A stretch of 37,229 nt of DNA, taken from an uncultured Bacteroidales bacterium (lineage in GTDB: Bacteria > Bacteroidota > Bacteroidia > Bacteroidales > UBA11471). Position numbers and translations under genes: made by a program. Shown here piece after piece: positions 26,526 to 34,410 of the stretch (the first letter of the stretch is position 1; every line of letters begins with the position of its first letter). Below the pieces are notes generated by a model. That model was not told where the DNA came from, made no database searches, and saw only the letters and a program-made list of their open reading frames with translations. The DNA lies in NCBI GenBank assembly GCA_947625885.1, contig CANQQA010000006.1:67832-105060 (forward strand), in the 5' to 3' direction.

Positions 26526-26981
26526 TTATCGGTTTTCGGCAGCGGCGTCGGCTTCGACTTCATAACGGAACACGTCCATGATGGGCGTTTCGGTGATAGC
26601 CGCCACTTCATAGTCTGCCATCGTGCTTTTCATACCTTTCAAGAGGTTTTCGAGAGCGGTGCTGAAATCGGCAGCCTGCACCAACATATAGGAGGCGGTG
26701 CGTTTTTCGGTGCCGCTTTTTTCGTCGAGCGTGATGAAGTTCACTTTGCATTTGTACCATTTGTCGCCCCGTTCGTCGAAAAAAAGTTCGCTGAGGCGCA
26801 CCCGCTTGATGTTGGCGACGGAAAATTCGCCGGATATGAACGGGCGCATTTCTTCGATGATGCGCGATTCGGCTTCGGTGAACGAGAGCGCATCGACCAT
26901 ATAGGGTTCGCTTACGCTTTTTTGCAATCCGCCTTCGATTTCTTTATCGTATTTTACTTTGCATTCAAACCAAGAGTTCAT
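26526..26981 (-). CDS. DUF4494 domain protein
   Basis: 151 aa, soluble, acidic, without signal peptide or membrane helix. The N-terminus MNSWFECKVKYDKEIEGGLQ and the middle KWYKCKVNFITLDEKSG are recognisable as the DUF4494 family, which is common in Bacteroidota. Two similar strand motifs (WFECKVKY and WYKCKVNF) suggest internal duplication of a small alpha/beta fold. No function is known. It is tightly linked to engB (9-base gap) and yggS (6-base gap), so it is probably expressed with them. Confidence 0.85.
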   Translation of the reverse strand: MNSWFECKVKYDKEIEGGLQKSVSEPYMVDALSFTEAESRIIEEMRPFISGEFSVANIKRVRLSELFFDERGDKWYKCKVNFITLDEKSGTEKRTASYMLVQAADFSTALENLLKGMKSTMADYEVAAITETPIMDVFRYEVEADAAAENR

Positions 26982-26990
26982 AATAAATTT

Positions 26991-27605
26991 TTAATTGTTT
27001 TTGTTGTTTATCAGAGATTTGTTGATGTTGTCGATGTAGTCGAGCAGCTCGTCGCGCCCCTGCCGTTTCTCCGACGAGGTGATGAATATCGGCGGCAGTT
27101 CCTCCCAATCTTCGAGCAGGCGTTTTTTGTAGGTTTCGATGTTTTCTTGCAGACGCATGACGCCCAGCTTGTCGGCTTTGGTGAAAACGATGGCGAACGG
27201 GATACCGTTTTCGCCTAACCACGCCATAAATTCGAGGTCGATTTTTTGCGGTTCGAGCCGGCAGTCGAGCAGCACGAACAGACAGGTCATGGCGTCGCGT
27301 TGCAAAATATAGTTTTCGATGATGCGCCGAATGTTCTCCCTGCCTTCGCGTCCGCGGCGGGCGTATCCGTATCCGGGCAAATCGACGATGTACCACGAGT
27401 CGTCGATGTCGAAATGATTGATAAGCTGCGTCTTGCCCGGCGTGGAGGAGGTGAGCGCCAACCCCTTGCGGTTGGTCAGCATATTGATGAGCGACGATTT
27501 CCCGACGTTGGAGCGTCCGATGAATGCGTATTCCGGACGATCGCCGGCAGGGCATTTGGCGGCTTCGGTATTGCTGACGAGAAATCGGGCGTTTTTTATT
27601 TCCAT
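26991..27605 (-). CDS. ysxC: Ribosome biogenesis GTPase YsxC/EngB
   Basis: 204 aa TRAFAC GTPase used in assembly of the large ribosomal subunit. G1 is [12 protein letters not shown] at about residues 31-42. The G2 threonine region is [10 protein letters not shown]3 is [12 protein letters not shown]4 is TKADK and G5 is TSSEK. The length fits EngB. It is the first gene of the seven-gene leftward unit. Its promoter box is TATATTTG at 27631-27638, in the short region shared with the divergent fbp gene. Confidence 0.97.
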   Translation of the reverse strand: MEIKNARFLVSNTEAAKCPAGDRPEYAFIGRSNVGKSSLINMLTNRKGLALTSSTPGKTQLINHFDIDDSWYIVDLPGYGYARRGREGRENIRRIIENYILQRDAMTCLFVLLDCRLEPQKIDLEFMAWLGENGIPFAIVFTKADKLGVMRLQENIETYKKRLLEDWEELPPIFITSSEKRQGRDELLDYIDNINKSLINNKNN

Positions 27606-27630
27606 ACGGGGAGGAGTTTTTATTTCCTTA

Positions 27631-27638
27631 CAAATATA
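27631..27638 (-). promoter_or_regulatory. engB operon promoter -7 box (TATATTTG)
   Basis: The minus strand reads TATATTTG, 25 bases ahead of the engB ATG. The -33 is weak. It lies back to back with the fbp box at 27674-27681. Confidence 0.6.
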
Positions 27639-27673
27639 AGAAGATTCTTGGCAGATAATATAAAAAAATGTGC

Positions 27674-27681
27674 TATTTTTG
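27674..27681 (+). promoter_or_regulatory. fbp promoter -7 box (TATTTTTG)
   Basis: TATTTTTG matches TAnnTTTG, 20 bases before the fbp ATG. TTG at 27648-27650 is slightly too far (23 bases) to be an ideal -33. Confidence 0.6.
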
Positions 27682-27701
27682 AAACTCTAAATGACAGAAA
27701 C

Positions 27702-29687
27702 ATGGAAAAGAGACCTCCGATAACCTTGGAAGCAGTGTATAACGACTTGCGGTACTTGCAGTTGTTATCGACACGCTTCCCGACCATATCCGATGCGAGT
27801 ACCGAGATTATCAACTTGGAAGCCATTCTGAACCTGCCCAAAGGAACGGAACACTTCCTGACCGACCTGCACGGGGAATATGAAGCGTTTTTGCACGTGT
27901 TGAAAAATGCGTCGGGCTCGGTGCGGCGCAAAGTCGAAGAGATTTTCGGACAGACGTTGCGCGAAAGCGAAGTCAAAGAGCTTTGCACGTTGATTTATTA
28001 TCCCGAACAGAAGCTCGAACTTATCAAAAACGAGGAAAAAGATGTGGAGGACTGGTACCGCATTACCATGCACCAGCTGATACGCGTGTGTCAAAACGTC
28101 TCGTCGAAATACACGCGCTCGAAAGTGCGCAAAGCCCTGCCCGAAAAATTCTCTTATATTTTACAGGAATTGCTGCATGAGTCGCAAATCGACCCGAATA
28201 AGCAGGCGTATGTGAACGGTATCATCTCGACCATCATTTCGACCGGTCGCGCCGACGAGTGCATCTGTGCCATTTGCAACTTGATACAGCGGCTTACCAT
28301 CGACTCCCTGCATATCGTGGGCGATATTTTCGATAGAGGACCCGGCGCCGAAATCATCATGGACACGCTTTGCGCATACCACAATTTCGACATACAGTGG
28401 GGCAATCACGATATTTTGTGGATAGGCGCGGCGGCAGGCAACGACAGTTGCATCGCCAACGTGATACGGCTCTCGCTGCGTTACGGCAACCACCCTACGC
28501 TCGAAGACGGTTACGGCATCAACCTCGTGCCGCTGGCGACGTTCGCCATCGAGAAGTACAAGGACGACCCCTGCACACAGTTCATGCCGAAAGAAGTGGA
28601 GAATCAGGTCGATGAAAAGACCCGTCGCCTGCTTGCTCAGATGCACAAGGCAATATCGGTGATACAGTTCAAGCTGGAATCGCAACTCATTCTGGAACAC
28701 CCCGATTTCAAAATGGAAAACCGCCTGCTTCTCGATAAAATCGACTATGAAAAAGGGATTCTGATGCTTGACGGCAAGGAGTATCCGCTGCGGGATAAAA
28801 ACTTCCCGACCGTCGACCCGAAAAAGCCGTTTGCACTTACGCCCGAAGAAAAGGAGCTGATGTCGCGGCTGCACTATTCGTTTGTCAATAGCGAAAAGCT
28901 GCGCAAACACATGCGCTGCCTTTTTTCATACGGAAGTATGTATTTGGTGCGGAACAACAACCTGCTCTATCATGCCTCCATACCGCTCAACGAAGACGGT
29001 ACGTTCAAAGAGGTGAATATCGGAGGGAGGAAATACACGGGCAAACCGCTGCTCGACAAAATCGACCAGTTGATACGTCTTGCCTATTTCGGCGTTGAGG
29101 GCGAAGAAAAGAAATATGCGCTCGACTACATTTGGTATCTGTGGTGCGGCGAAGACGCTCCGTCGTTCGGAAAAGACAAAATGGCGACGTTCGAGCGCTA
29201 TTTCACCGATTGCAAAGAGTTGTGGAAAGAGACGAAAAGTGCCTATTACCGGCTGCACGACGAACGCTCGGTGTGCGAAATGATACTGCAAGAGTTCGGA
29301 TTGACAAGCCCGACGGCGCATATCATCAACGGACACGTGCCTGTGAAGACGCTGAAAGGCGAAAAGCCCGTGAAAGCCGACGGCAAGCTGTTGGTGATAG
29401 ACGGCGGTTTTTCAAAGGCTTATCAAGCCGAAACCGGTATTGCGGGCTATACGCTTATTTTCCATTCGCGCGGCTTGCAGCTCGTTCAGCATGAGCCGTT
29501 TGAATCGACGCAAAAGGCGATAGAAGACGGGATAGATATCATTTCGACCAACATCATTCTCGAATTGAGCCAGCAGCGTATGATGGTGCGCGACACCGAT
29601 ATAGGCAGGGAACTCGAAGAACAGATTTACAACCTCAACAAGTTGTTGGTGGCTTACCGCAACGGTTTCATCAAAGAAAAATCGTAA
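27702..29687 (+). CDS. fbp: Fructose-1,6-bisphosphatase, class III
   Basis: 661 aa from ATG 27702 ([20 protein letters not shown]). A long upstream in-frame extension runs through engB and past the promoter box, so it is rejected. It hydrolyses fructose 1,6-bisphosphate in gluconeogenesis. The class III enzyme, known from Firmicutes and Bacteroidota, is a large metallophosphatase. Visible metal-site motifs are [14 protein letters not shown] and [16 protein letters not shown], then [20 protein letters not shown] and [11 protein letters not shown] near the C-terminus. recR starts 2 bases after the stop, so translation may be coupled. Confidence 0.97.
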   Translation: MEKRPPITLEAVYNDLRYLQLLSTRFPTISDASTEIINLEAILNLPKGTEHFLTDLHGEYEAFLHVLKNASGSVRRKVEEIFGQTLRESEVKELCTLIYYPEQKLELIKNEEKDVEDWYRITMHQLIRVCQNVSSKYTRSKVRKALPEKFSYILQELLHESQIDPNKQAYVNGIISTIISTGRADECICAICNLIQRLTIDSLHIVGDIFDRGPGAEIIMDTLCAYHNFDIQWGNHDILWIGAAAGNDSCIANVIRLSLRYGNHPTLEDGYGINLVPLATFAIEKYKDDPCTQFMPKEVENQVDEKTRRLLAQMHKAISVIQFKLESQLILEHPDFKMENRLLLDKIDYEKGILMLDGKEYPLRDKNFPTVDPKKPFALTPEEKELMSRLHYSFVNSEKLRKHMRCLFSYGSMYLVRNNNLLYHASIPLNEDGTFKEVNIGGRKYTGKPLLDKIDQLIRLAYFGVEGEEKKYALDYIWYLWCGEDAPSFGKDKMATFERYFTDCKELWKETKSAYYRLHDERSVCEMILQEFGLTSPTAHIINGHVPVKTLKGEKPVKADGKLLVIDGGFSKAYQAETGIAGYTLIFHSRGLQLVQHEPFESTQKAIEDGIDIISTNIILELSQQRMMVRDTDIGRELEEQIYNLNKLLVAYRNGFIKEKS

Positions 29688-29689
29688 GC

Positions 29690-30316
29690 ATGGAGTTTCA
29701 ACCTTTTGCGTCGCCGTTGCTGGAAAATGCCGTCAATGAATTTGCCAAATTGCCGGGTATCGGTCGCAAGACGGCTCTGCGTCTGGTCTTGCATCTGCTG
29801 CGGCAGGAGCCGGCGGTGGCGGAGTGTTTCGGCGAAGCTATCGTGCGGCTGCGCAGGGAGGTGCATTACTGCAAGGTGTGCCACAACATCTCCGATGCCG
29901 ATGTGTGCGCCATTTGCGGCGACCCATCACGCGATGCGGCAACCGTGTGCGTGGTCGAAAACATCAAGGAGGTGATGGTCGTGGAGAATACGAAACAGTA
30001 TCGCGGGCTGTATCATGTGCTGGGCGGCGTTATCTCGCCGATGGACGGTATCGGTCCGGCAGATATCGAAATCGACTCGCTGGTGGCGCGTGTGGCAGAG
30101 GGCGGAATAAAAGAGGTGATTTTGGCGTTAAGCCCGACGATGGAGGGCGACACGACCAATTTTTACATCTTCCGCAAGCTGGCTCCGTATCAGGTGAAAG
30201 TGTCGATTTTGGCGCGGGGCGTCTCTATCGGCGACGAACTCGAATATACCGACGAGGTAACGCTGGGGCGCTCTATCGTCAATCGGCTGCCTTTCGACGA
30301 AACGTTCCATAATTGA
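29690..30316 (+). CDS. recR: Recombination mediator RecR
   Basis: 208 aa. It acts in RecF-pathway gap repair and loads RecA with RecO. An N-terminal HhH segment ([17 protein letters not shown]) is followed by a Cys4 zinc finger ([18 protein letters not shown]) at about residues 58-75. The Toprim domain ([19 protein letters not shown]) and Walker-B-like C-terminal region ([23 protein letters not shown]) follow. The length is standard. It sits 2 bases behind fbp and 43 bases ahead of the GNAT gene. Confidence 0.97.
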   Translation: MEFQPFASPLLENAVNEFAKLPGIGRKTALRLVLHLLRQEPAVAECFGEAIVRLRREVHYCKVCHNISDADVCAICGDPSRDAATVCVVENIKEVMVVENTKQYRGLYHVLGGVISPMDGIGPADIEIDSLVARVAEGGIKEVILALSPTMEGDTTNFYIFRKLAPYQVKVSILARGVSIGDELEYTDEVTLGRSIVNRLPFDETFHN

Positions 30317-30359
30317 GAAAGCTGCGACGAAACAGTCTAACCGTTTAATAATAGTATTT

Positions 30360-30893
30360 ATGAATTTTCTTTCCGGAACGAACATTCATCTCCGCGCACC
30401 GGAGCCGGAAGATATCGCCTGTGTCTGCCAGTGGGAAAACGACTCGTCGCAGTGGGGCGACGGCTGCGCGCTGGCGCCCTATTCCCGTTATGCCATACGC
30501 ACGTATATCGAGGAGAGCGTGCGGCAGGATATTTACCAGTCGCGGCAGCTGCGGTTGATGATTGTGAGTGCGACCGACGGCGGTTCGCTGGGCATGATCG
30601 ACCTGTTCGACTTCGACCCGCTGCATCGCCGTGCGTCATTGGGCGTATATGTGGCACCGGAGTTTCGCCGGCAGGGTGTTGCTACGGAGGCGCTGCGCCT
30701 TTTGTGCGAATATGCTTTCGAGTTTCTCGGGCTGCACCAGCTCTATGCGCAGGCGGCGGAGGAGAATACCGCGAGCCTGCGGCTTTTCGAGGGGGCGGGG
30801 TTTGTGCGCTGCGCGCTGTTTGCCGACTGGATTTTCCGCGAAGGACGGTATGAAAATGTAATCGGATTGCAGCGATTCAATCCGACGGTCTGA
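30360..30893 (+). CDS. GNAT family N-acetyltransferase (RimJ/RimL/SpeG-like)
   Basis: 177 aa, cytoplasmic. It opens with the RimJ/RimL-like NIHLRAPEPEDIACVCQWEND. The acetyl-CoA pyrophosphate loop is at about residues 103-108 in APEFRRQGVATEALRLL (RxxGxA), and the family C-terminal motif is EENTASLRLFEGAGF. The order of elements resembles SpeG-type polyamine acetyltransferases as well as ribosomal-protein acetyltransferases, so the acceptor cannot be named. It is last in the fbp-recR-GNAT run, converging on the ROK kinase at a terminator. Confidence 0.9.
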   Translation: MNFLSGTNIHLRAPEPEDIACVCQWENDSSQWGDGCALAPYSRYAIRTYIEESVRQDIYQSRQLRLMIVSATDGGSLGMIDLFDFDPLHRRASLGVYVAPEFRRQGVATEALRLLCEYAFEFLGLHQLYAQAAEENTASLRLFEGAGFVRCALFADWIFREGRYENVIGLQRFNPTV

Positions 30894-30914
30894 TGATTGG
30901 AGAACGAATATAAA

Positions 30915-30947
30915 AACGACAAGCAGGAAGGCTCCTGCTTGCCGTTT
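30915..30947. terminator. Bidirectional terminator between GNAT and ROK genes
   Basis: A 14-position stem (30915-30928 with 30933-30946, one A-C mismatch) and a 4-nt loop. On the minus strand a T5 run follows, so it serves mainly the ROK gene; the plus strand has a broken T-tract. Confidence 0.85.
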
Positions 30948-30955
30948 CGGTTTTA

Positions 30956-31927
30956 TCAGTCGTTGTTTTGTTTGGCGGCTTCCCAGCCGAGAGCGCTGGC
31001 GCCGAGAACGGCGGCATCGGCTTCTTTCAGTTGCGAAAATACGATATCGACTTTCCCTTTGAAAATCGGGAGCAGGTTGGCTTCCATAGCCTCTTTGACC
31101 GGTCGCATAATCAGGTCGCCTGCTTTGGTCAGTCCGCCGAAAAGCACAATCATGCGCGGACTCGAAAACGCCACAAAGTTGGCAAATGCTTCGCCGAGAA
31201 TCTTTCCCGTATAGTCGAATATTTCCAATGCCAGCTTGTCGCCCGCCATAGCGGTGTCGAATACGTCTTTCGAGGTGATGTCCTGCACGGGAATGCGCCG
31301 CAAGAGGCTGTCTTCGTTGCGGAGTTCGAGAAACTCGCGTGCCGTGCGGGCTACTCCCGTAGCCGAAGTATAGGCTTCGAGACAGCCGGTGCGTCCGCAA
31401 CCGCAGAGCCGTCCGTTTTGGGCGCGCACGGTAACGTGTCCCAGCTCGCCGGCATTTCCGTCGCTGCCGTATATCAACTGTCCGTTGGCGACGATGCCGC
31501 TGCCTACGCCCGTACCCAAAGTAATCATGATGAAATCTTTTACGCCGCGAGCTGCACCGTAAGTCATTTCACCGATGGCGGCGGCGTTGGCATCGTTGGT
31601 GATAGCGACGGGTATGCCGCATTTTTTTTTCAACATCTCGGCGAAAGGAATAACGCCTTTCCACGGCAGGTTGGCGGCTTGTTCTATCGTGCCTTTGAAA
31701 TAGTTGGCATTGGGTGCGCCGACTCCTATGCCGCCGATTTCTCCCTTCATACCGCTTTCATCAATCATTTTCACGAGAGCGGCGTGCAGGTCGTCGATGA
31801 AATCGGTTACTTCGGGGTGTCCGCCCGTCTTTATGGCGCCGTGCGCCAAAACGTTTCCTCTCGAATCGACGATACCCATTTGGGTATTGGTTCCTCCTAT
31901 ATCAATTCCTACTACATAAGGTTTCAT
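30956..31927 (-). CDS. ROK family sugar kinase, probable glucokinase
   Basis: 323 aa. The N-terminal phosphate loop is YVVGIDIGGTNTQMGIVD. The sugar-binding ExGH motif is GNAGELGHVTV. The ROK zinc cluster CGCGRTGCLEAY follows it, and the catalytic Asp lies in ITNDANAAAIGE. The second ATP-binding block is MIVLFGGLTKAGDL. There is no DNA-binding N-terminal domain, so it is a kinase and not a ROK repressor. Similar Bacteroidales proteins act as glucokinases (RokA of B. fragilis), but other hexoses or aminosugars cannot be excluded. Single gene, minus strand. Confidence 0.93.
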   Translation of the reverse strand: MKPYVVGIDIGGTNTQMGIVDSRGNVLAHGAIKTGGHPEVTDFIDDLHAALVKMIDESGMKGEIGGIGVGAPNANYFKGTIEQAANLPWKGVIPFAEMLKKKCGIPVAITNDANAAAIGEMTYGAARGVKDFIMITLGTGVGSGIVANGQLIYGSDGNAGELGHVTVRAQNGRLCGCGRTGCLEAYTSATGVARTAREFLELRNEDSLLRRIPVQDITSKDVFDTAMAGDKLALEIFDYTGKILGEAFANFVAFSSPRMIVLFGGLTKAGDLIMRPVKEAMEANLLPIFKGKVDIVFSQLKEADAAVLGASALGWEAAKQNND

Positions 31928-31953
31928 GGTTTGTGTTTTTAAGGTTTGGAAAA

Positions 31954-31961
31954 CAAATATA
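31954..31961 (-). promoter_or_regulatory. ROK kinase promoter -7 box (TATATTTG)
   Basis: The minus strand reads TATATTTG, 26 bases ahead of the ROK ATG. No clear -33. Confidence 0.6.
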
Positions 31962-32015
31962 TGTATTCTTTTCGGAATCTGTTTCGTTTCATCGAAAAAA
32001 ATTGCATTGCCGATA

Positions 32016-32058
32016 AAAGAGAGTGCGCGGCGGGAATTTTCCGTCGCGCACTCTCTTT
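32016..32058 (-). terminator. Terminator after tRNA-Glu
   Basis: An 18-bp stem (32016-32033 with 32041-32058, one G-T wobble) and a 7-nt loop, with TTTT at the minus-strand exit. It begins only 1 base beyond the tRNA discriminator, so it also forms the 3' trailer that RNases must remove. Confidence 0.85.
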
Positions 32059-32059
32059 G

Positions 32060-32132
32060 TAGCGAAGCCGGGAATCGAACCCGGGTCTCATCCGTGAGAG
32101 GGATACGTGCTAGGCCACTACACTACATCGCC
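32060..32132 (-). tRNA. tRNA-Glu (CTC), imperfect acceptor stem
   Basis: 73-nt cloverleaf on the minus strand. The acceptor is GGCGATG against CTTCGCT, giving G1-U72 and a U6-U67 mismatch. The D-stem is GTGT/GCAC, the anticodon stem TATCC/GGATG, and the loop CTCTCAC has anticodon CTC (32096-32098). The variable loop is 4 nt, and the T-stem CCGGG/CCCGG with loop TTCGATT is perfect. Discriminator A, no encoded CCA. It would read GAG codons; a TTC isoacceptor elsewhere could also do this, so the gene may be under relaxed selection. The intact core and the own promoter and terminator argue that it is expressed. Confidence 0.88.
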
Positions 32133-32145
32133 TTTTTGCGTGTTG

Positions 32146-32175
32146 CAAAAGTAGCGATTTTGCATATACGGCAAA
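32146..32175 (-). promoter_or_regulatory. tRNA-Glu promoter
   Basis: On the minus strand TTTG (32175-32172), 18 bases, then TACTTTTG (32153-32146), 13 bases before the tRNA. The spacer is slightly short compared with the usual 19-21. Confidence 0.65.
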
Positions 32176-32194
32176 GCGTTTTCACATATTTTAA

Positions 32195-32202
32195 TATTTT
32201 TG
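32195..32202 (+). promoter_or_regulatory. -7 box (TATTTTTG) ahead of the 73-aa ORF
   Basis: Matches TAnnTTTG in an AT-rich stretch 29 bases before ATG 32232. No clear -33, and the local AT richness makes a chance match plausible. Confidence 0.45.
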
Positions 32203-32231
32203 TAGTACATTTCTTCGCCCAAGCAAAGGAG

Positions 32232-32453
32232 ATGTTTTTCGCGCAGCCGGAAAGCGCGTTGAAGAGTATTACCGTCGATAAGCGCTACTCTTACGAGCCG
32301 ACGCTTTCGGATAATAAAAAATCGGTGTATTCTTATGACGGCAAAAAAATAGAACTCTCGTCCGATTACAAAAAGATGGCGAAATGGTCGGGCGGAAACG
32401 ATGCCGCCAAACAGCGCTTTTACGAAATAGACATCGACGACGTTTTGCCTTAA
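32232..32453 (+). CDS. Small hypothetical protein, 73 aa, possibly a gene remnant
   Basis: ATG 32232 follows an AAGGAG stretch that is almost adjacent to it. The product is charged and soluble (start MFFAQPESALKSITVDKRYS, end KQRFYEIDIDDVLP), with Lys, Ser, Tyr and Asp abundant. I do not recognise the family. The in-frame codons just upstream read like the end of an export signal (IFVVHFFAQAKE), but they lie across the candidate promoter and the tRNA. It may be the shortened 3' end of a formerly secreted protein rather than a complete gene. It stands alone between tRNA-Glu and the convergent tatD gene. Confidence 0.45.
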   Translation: MFFAQPESALKSITVDKRYSYEPTLSDNKKSVYSYDGKKIELSSDYKKMAKWSGGNDAAKQRFYEIDIDDVLP

Positions 32454-32483
32454 CCGACAGTTTTGTTTTCTCGACGGTCGGCA

Positions 32484-33257
32484 TCATTCCGGCAGTGAGA
32501 AAAGCCGGCAGGCGTTTGCATAGGTTATCGCTTCGAGTTCGGGCAGCGGAATGTTTCGCTGTGCCGCAATGTATTCGGCGGTATGCCGCACGAAAGCCGG
32601 TTCGTTGCGTTTGCCCCGATGAGGCACGGGGGCAAGGTAGGGTGCGTCGGTTTCGAGCACCAGCCGGTCGAGAGGAATGGCGGATACGGTATCGCGCAGG
32701 GAGCTGTTTTTGAACGTGGCGATGCCATTGACGCCGATGAAGAAATCGCCCGTGTCGGCAACGATTTGCAGGTCGGCGGGAGAGCCGCCGAAGCTGTGGA
32801 ACACCCCGCGCGGGGCAAGTGCCGAGAGTTTACGCAGTATGGCGATTATCGGCTCGAATGCTTCCCGACAGTGAATGATGATAGGCAGGTCGCGTTCGGC
32901 TGCCCAGCGCACTTGCGTCTCGAAAGCGTCGAGCTGCTGCGCGAGAAAAGATTTATCCCAATACAGGTCTATTCCTATTTCCCCGATGGCGTAATACGTG
33001 CCGGCATCGAGTTGGGCTGCCGTGCGGTCGAGGTCTTGCCGGTAGTTTTCGGTTACGGAGGTGGGGTGCAGTCCCATGGCGGCGATGCACATGTCGGGGT
33101 ATGCCGCGAGGGTGGTATGCAGGGTGTCGATGGTGGTGACATCGACGTTGGGCAGCATCATGCGGCGCACGCCGTTTTCGGCTGCTCGCTGCACGACGGC
33201 ATCGCGGTCGTCGTCGAACTCCGGCAGATAGATATGGGTATGCGTGTCGAACAGCAT
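32484..33257 (-). CDS. TatD family metal-dependent hydrolase
   Basis: 257 aa TIM-barrel metallohydrolase, a family of 3'-5' DNA exonucleases. Metal ligands are visible in order: HxH in LFDTHTHIYLPEF, Glu in AIGEIGIDLYWDKS, His in PIIIHCREAFEP, His in GVFHSFGGSP, and Asp in LVLETDAPYLAPVPHRGKRN. It is likely cytoplasmic. It starts 16 bases after the prenyl synthetase stop on the same strand, so the two are probably one transcript. The substrate in this organism is unknown. Confidence 0.94.
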   Translation of the reverse strand: MLFDTHTHIYLPEFDDDRDAVVQRAAENGVRRMMLPNVDVTTIDTLHTTLAAYPDMCIAAMGLHPTSVTENYRQDLDRTAAQLDAGTYYAIGEIGIDLYWDKSFLAQQLDAFETQVRWAAERDLPIIIHCREAFEPIIAILRKLSALAPRGVFHSFGGSPADLQIVADTGDFFIGVNGIATFKNSSLRDTVSAIPLDRLVLETDAPYLAPVPHRGKRNEPAFVRHTAEYIAAQRNIPLPELEAITYANACRLFSLPE

Positions 33258-33273
33258 GGCGTGTCGTCGGAAA

Positions 33274-34248
33274 TCAAACGTTGCGCTCCATCAGCGATGC
33301 CGCCAACTCCCGCAGCGGCTTGGTGCGTTCGGCATCGACCGTGAGAGTGTCGAGCTGCCGCATGGCTTTTGCGTAATACTCTTCTATTTTGTTGAGACAC
33401 AGACGGTCTATTCCCAACCGATTGTAAAGCGCCGTAACGGCAGCGATTTTTTCTTCCGGTCGGAAGTCGGTCGCTGCCAGCCAAAACACCAGTTCTTTCC
33501 GGTCGCTTCCCTGCGCCAACCGTTGGGTGTTGATGAGCATATAGGTCTTTTTATTGTTGAGAATGTCGCCGCCGATGTTTTTTCCGAAAACCTGCGGGTC
33601 GCCATACACGTCGAGATAGTCGTCGCGGAGCTGGAATGCCAGCCCGATGTTCACGCCGAAGTCGTAGATACGGTCGGCGTCGGCAGCCGCAGCACCGGCG
33701 ATTATCGCGCCCGTTTTCAGGGCGCAGCCCACGAGCACGGCGGTTTTCAGCCGTATCATTTCGAGGTATTCGTTTTCCTGTACGTCGTCTCGTGACTCGA
33801 AGTCCATGTCGTATTGTTGTCCCTCGCATATTTCGAGGGCTGTTTTCAAGTAGATGTCGCACACGGCGGAGCGTGTCGGTTCGGGCGATTTCAGGATATA
33901 CATATACGATAAAATCTGCATGGCGTCGCCGGAGAGTATCGCCGTGTTTTCGTCCCATTTGAGGTGGACGGTCGGTTTTCCGCGTCGCATGTCGGCTTTG
34001 TCCATCACATCGTCGTGGAGCAGCGTGAAGTTGTGGAATATTTCAAGACCCGTCGCCGCGTCGAGTGCCGACCGGTAATCGCCGCCGAAAAGTTCGCAAG
34101 CCATGAGCGTCAGCACGGGGCGTATTCGTTTGCCGCCGAGAGACAGCTCGTAACGAATCGGTTCATAAAGACCGGCAGGCGCCGAAGGGTACGCAATGTT
34201 CTCGACAGCGTGCTGTACTTCTTTTAACAATTCTTGAAAGGTGTGCAT
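33274..34248 (-). CDS. Polyprenyl (probably short-chain) diphosphate synthase
   Basis: 324 aa from ATG 34248 (MHTFQELLKEVQHAVENI). Upstream in-frame codons overlap the promoter box at 34283-34290. It condenses isopentenyl diphosphate onto allylic diphosphates. The first Asp-rich motif is DDVMD at 79-83 after FHNFTLLH. The second is DDYLD at 209-213, with GGKRIRPVL and GDAMQ also typical. Phe74, five residues before the first motif, resembles the bulky residue that limits chain length in farnesyl or geranylgeranyl synthases, whereas long-chain enzymes usually have a small residue there. A C15 or C20 product is therefore likely. tatD follows. ispH, which makes its substrates, lies 2 kb away on the other strand. 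Confidence 0.92.
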   Translation of the reverse strand: MHTFQELLKEVQHAVENIAYPSAPAGLYEPIRYELSLGGKRIRPVLTLMACELFGGDYRSALDAATGLEIFHNFTLLHDDVMDKADMRRGKPTVHLKWDENTAILSGDAMQILSYMYILKSPEPTRSAVCDIYLKTALEICEGQQYDMDFESRDDVQENEYLEMIRLKTAVLVGCALKTGAIIAGAAAADADRIYDFGVNIGLAFQLRDDYLDVYGDPQVFGKNIGGDILNNKKTYMLINTQRLAQGSDRKELVFWLAATDFRPEEKIAAVTALYNRLGIDRLCLNKIEEYYAKAMRQLDTLTVDAERTKPLRELAASLMERNV

Positions 34249-34282
34249 ATCGACCGTTGTTTTTTTGCAAAATTCGTTTGCC

Positions 34283-34290
34283 CAAAAGTA
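34283..34290 (-). promoter_or_regulatory. Promoter -7 box for prenyl synthase-tatD
   Basis: The minus strand reads TACTTTTG, 34 bases ahead of ATG 34248. -33 not evident. Confidence 0.6.
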
Positions 34291-34396
34291 CGCTTTTTCT
34301 TTCACATTTGCCGGATAGAATGGTGAAAAATAAAGCAAAAACATCGGTACGGTATACTTCCGAAAGGATTTTCCCGTTATAACAAAAAAGATTATG

Positions 34397-34404
34397 TACC
34401 TTTA
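34397..34404 (+). promoter_or_regulatory. Probable porQ promoter -7 box (TACCTTTA)
   Basis: One mismatch to TAnnTTTG (final A). It lies only 6 bases before the porQ ATG at 34411, so the transcript would be almost leaderless if this box is used. Confidence 0.45.
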
Positions 34405-34410
34405 CGCCCT

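Noticed and set aside
31926-32453. A 175-codon plus-strand frame ending with the 73-aa ORF
   Set aside because: Its first two thirds cross tRNA-Glu and its terminator antisense; only the part from 32232 is plausible.
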